A stretch of 64,000 nucleotides of DNA from Symsagittifera roscoffensis (Eukaryota; Xenacoelomorpha; Acoela; Convolutidae). Location: assembly GCF_963678635.1 (NCBI RefSeq), contig NC_087063.1, positions 76,531,617 through 76,595,616 on the forward strand, given 5' to 3'. The translations under genes were made by a program, and so were the position numbers. Each line of letters opens with the position of its first letter. Positions within the stretch are counted from its first letter, which is position 1. A model generated the notes under the pieces. That model was not told the DNA's origin and ran no database searches. It saw only the letters and a list, made by a program, of their open reading frames with translations. Below, piece by piece: positions 62,447 through 64,000 of this stretch.

Positions 62447-63328
62447 ATGGGTGACACGAACGAACTTATGGAACTTCTCTCAGCGAGTCTAGGAGCGACT
62501 CTAGACGAGATCTATCAGCGGCTGATCGATTGTGATTTTACACGAGAAGATCCCGGGCTGGCGATGTTTGTGGTCGCGCTCCTCAATGCTTTAGGACGAG
62601 AGGGTCGAGGAAATCGCCCTACGGAAGTCGTGTTGATGTTGGCCTTCGGTGAGTCCGGGACCGCCGAGAGAGGTCGAAACCGACTGATGAGATGGCGGCG
62701 TGGAGAAATGTCTGGCCACGACCTGGCTCGTGAGCCAGGACTAGGTGAGCAGAGGGACCACCGGCTAGGTGAGATGCCCTTACCCGTCCAACCTGCGCAG
62801 CCACTCATCGGAGCGAAGAGACAACGTGATGGGCCAGGCCCGTCACATTCGGTCGACTCTCCAATAGCTGCTCCTCCTCCGAAGAGGGTGAGGGTGAGTG
62901 AAATAGAGATCCAAACGTCGGAGACAATTGAGACGCTGGAGAAGAAGGAGAGAGATCAGAGCGAGCTGTGTGCCAAACTCCAGGAGTATAGGGCGATAGC
63001 TCGAGAAAGAGACAAATGGAAGAAGAAATATGAAGATCTGTAGGTGGCCTACAAGGAGGATGAAATAAAGCACCTGAAGGAGCTGTATATGGCAAAGGTG
63101 AGCCAAGTGTCACAGGAAGTTCTGGCGACAATGAAATCCTCGGAGGGATCCAGCGACACACGCCCCAGGACAAGAGTACAGGAGCTGTGCGCATCGAGAG
63201 GGCCCGAGGCTTTAGATTTACGTGCATCAAGAGGGCCCGAGGCTCCTCAGCAGACACAACCGTCTGCTTCCAGTCAAAGGAACACGATACCGGACCCTTC
63301 TGACACATACCTCGCTCCTCAGTTCTAA
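62447..63328 (+). pseudogene. Coiled-coil protein, N-terminal part of a coiled-coil/SGNH gene (TAG and TAA inside)
   Basis: ATG at 62447. The helical N terminus (MGDTNELMELLSASLGATLD) and a basic region (GTAERGRNRLMRWRRGEMSG) are followed by a coiled coil: ETIETLEKKERDQSELCAKL, ARERDKWKKKYEDL. TAG at 63041-63043 falls inside the coiled coil, which goes on in frame (YKEDEIKHLKELYMAK). Another in-frame stop, TAA at 63326-63328, precedes the SGNH-like part. GC content and codon use match the Gypsy element, so it may be a further ORF of it or the first ORF of a second element. Confidence 0.45.
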
Positions 63329-64000
63329 GAATCGTTCAACCAAATGGCCAGAGCGACAATGGATGAGATCAACCGAACCACTGGATGGACATTGGGTAGG
63401 ATCGTTCCTTCCCAACATCGTGATCATTCATCCAATAGCTCGGAGCGAGCAGCCCGCACGGTAGTGTCCTCGGGGACTGCGCATGGCAGAACCTTTCAAA
63501 AGTCCCGCGTGGTAGACATTAGGAAGAATCTGATGACACGTCACCAGTTCACGCAAGTAGCTGCGGAGCATCCTCGAGCCTGCCTGAATGACATGAGCTG
63601 GAACCCCGCTACGAGCGACCAGGTAATTCCCCCAGGGAGTCGCCACTTGATCATAGGAGACAGTTTGGTGAGGGATCTGAATGAGATCTTTGTCTATGGT
63701 CAGACTACCACTCTGTCCTTTGGAGGAGCCTCAGTGGCTCAGGTCATCAAGAGGATGGAATTCCAGAGCGAGGATCACCTGGATACGCTGGTGATAATGC
63801 TGGGAACCAACTACGTCTCGAGAGCCCCAGTGACTCCGGAGAGCAAGTGGGAGCCTCTGTTGGTATGCCTCCTGAATGAACTGAAGGAGAAGTACAGGCC
63901 CAGGTTTGTGGTGCTGTGCACGATACCACAAAACCCGCTGGTGGGCACCACAGTGGCAGATTTCTTGAATGGCAACGTGACACGGTGGAATGAAATGATC
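63329..64000 (+). CDS. SGNH-hydrolase-like domain, cut by the window end
   Basis: Open in the same frame as the coiled-coil part from 63329 to the window end. HLIIGDSLVRDLNEIFVYGQ carries the GDS block of SGNH/GDSL hydrolases, TLSFGGASVAQVIKRME the Gly block, and LDTLVIMLGTNYVSRAP the G-x-N block III; VVLCTIP is the next strand. The block V Asp/His would lie beyond the window. SGNH-type esterase domains occur in some retroelement ORFs (for example CR1 LINE ORF1). Role unknown; perhaps nucleic-acid or membrane association in the element's particle. Confidence 0.5.

Noticed and set aside
1271-63043. Repeated in-frame TAG codons in otherwise good frames (1271, 10595, 52948, 56064, 58311, 58456, 63041), suggesting TAG might be a sense codon or read through
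   Set aside because: The same elements also carry in-frame TGA (60572, 60587) and TAA (2597, 60704, 63326) and several frameshifts, and ordinary genes here end at TAA or TGA. Random decay explains it better than recoding.

Overview
The window reads as nuclear DNA of an invertebrate animal. It has spliceosomal introns, animal gene families (a LITAF-like protein and a flavin-containing monooxygenase), AT-rich non-coding sequence, and a dense load of animal-type mobile elements (Polinton/adintovirus, BEL/Pao, Ty3/Gypsy, mariner-like, LINE and small non-autonomous elements). The phylum cannot be fixed from the sequence. Host coding capacity is small; most of the 64 kb is mobile-element sequence or decayed repeats.

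1-13.7 kb: an endogenous Polinton (Maverick)/adintovirus-like element, cut by the left edge. The minus strand carries a compact, overlapping gene block: major capsid (partial), a basic virion-type protein, a second capsid-type protein, a retroviral-type integrase, an A32/FtsK-like packaging ATPase, a two-TM protein, several small proteins (three look like tandem paralogues), an exonuclease-like protein, a protein with an H-x-H motif and a PC4-like protein. The plus strand carries one lysine-rich unknown gene and a zinc-finger plus protein-primed family B DNA polymerase gene. Nonsense codons and frameshifts interrupt at least five of these genes, so this is a decaying copy.

13.7-30 kb: mostly non-coding. 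It holds a near-perfect tandem duplication (15.3-18.8 kb) carrying one FMO exon, a FLYWCH-like remnant, one candidate coiled-coil exon, a LINE reverse-transcriptase fossil that was itself hit by a 194-bp element, and several minisatellites.

30.2-32.7 kb: a three-exon LITAF-like gene of 157 codons, the best preserved host gene, with a higher-order minisatellite in intron 2. 35.0-36.5 kb: a complete mariner-type (DD41D by count) transposon with an open transposase frame, about 33-bp terminal inverted repeats and TA target duplications. 37-38.5 kb: foldback repeats and an ORF resembling the LEDGF integrase-binding domain. 40.4-41.9 kb: three N-terminal FMO exons. The exon expected next, with compatible phase, is instead found 25 kb upstream in the tandem duplication. 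42.25-42.66 kb: a hAT-type MITE with an 8-bp target duplication.

44-48.8 kb: a decayed BEL/Pao retrotransposon on the minus strand. 48.7-51.6 kb: an unexplained cluster of seven modules, each exactly 67 nt long, with ACCCTCC/GGAGGGT-type ends and a central inverted repeat at the exact midpoint. This is the most novel-looking signal in the window. 51.85-52.2 kb: a 185-bp tandem pair with a hairpin showing a compensatory base-pair change. 52.6-62 kb: a GC-richer Ty3/Gypsy element on the plus strand with gag, protease, RT/RNase H and integrase, followed in frame by a region resembling an ADP-ribose-binding macro domain. It carries many nonsense codons, frameshifts and catalytic-site changes. 62.4-64 kb: a coiled-coil plus SGNH-hydrolase-like reading frame that runs off the window.
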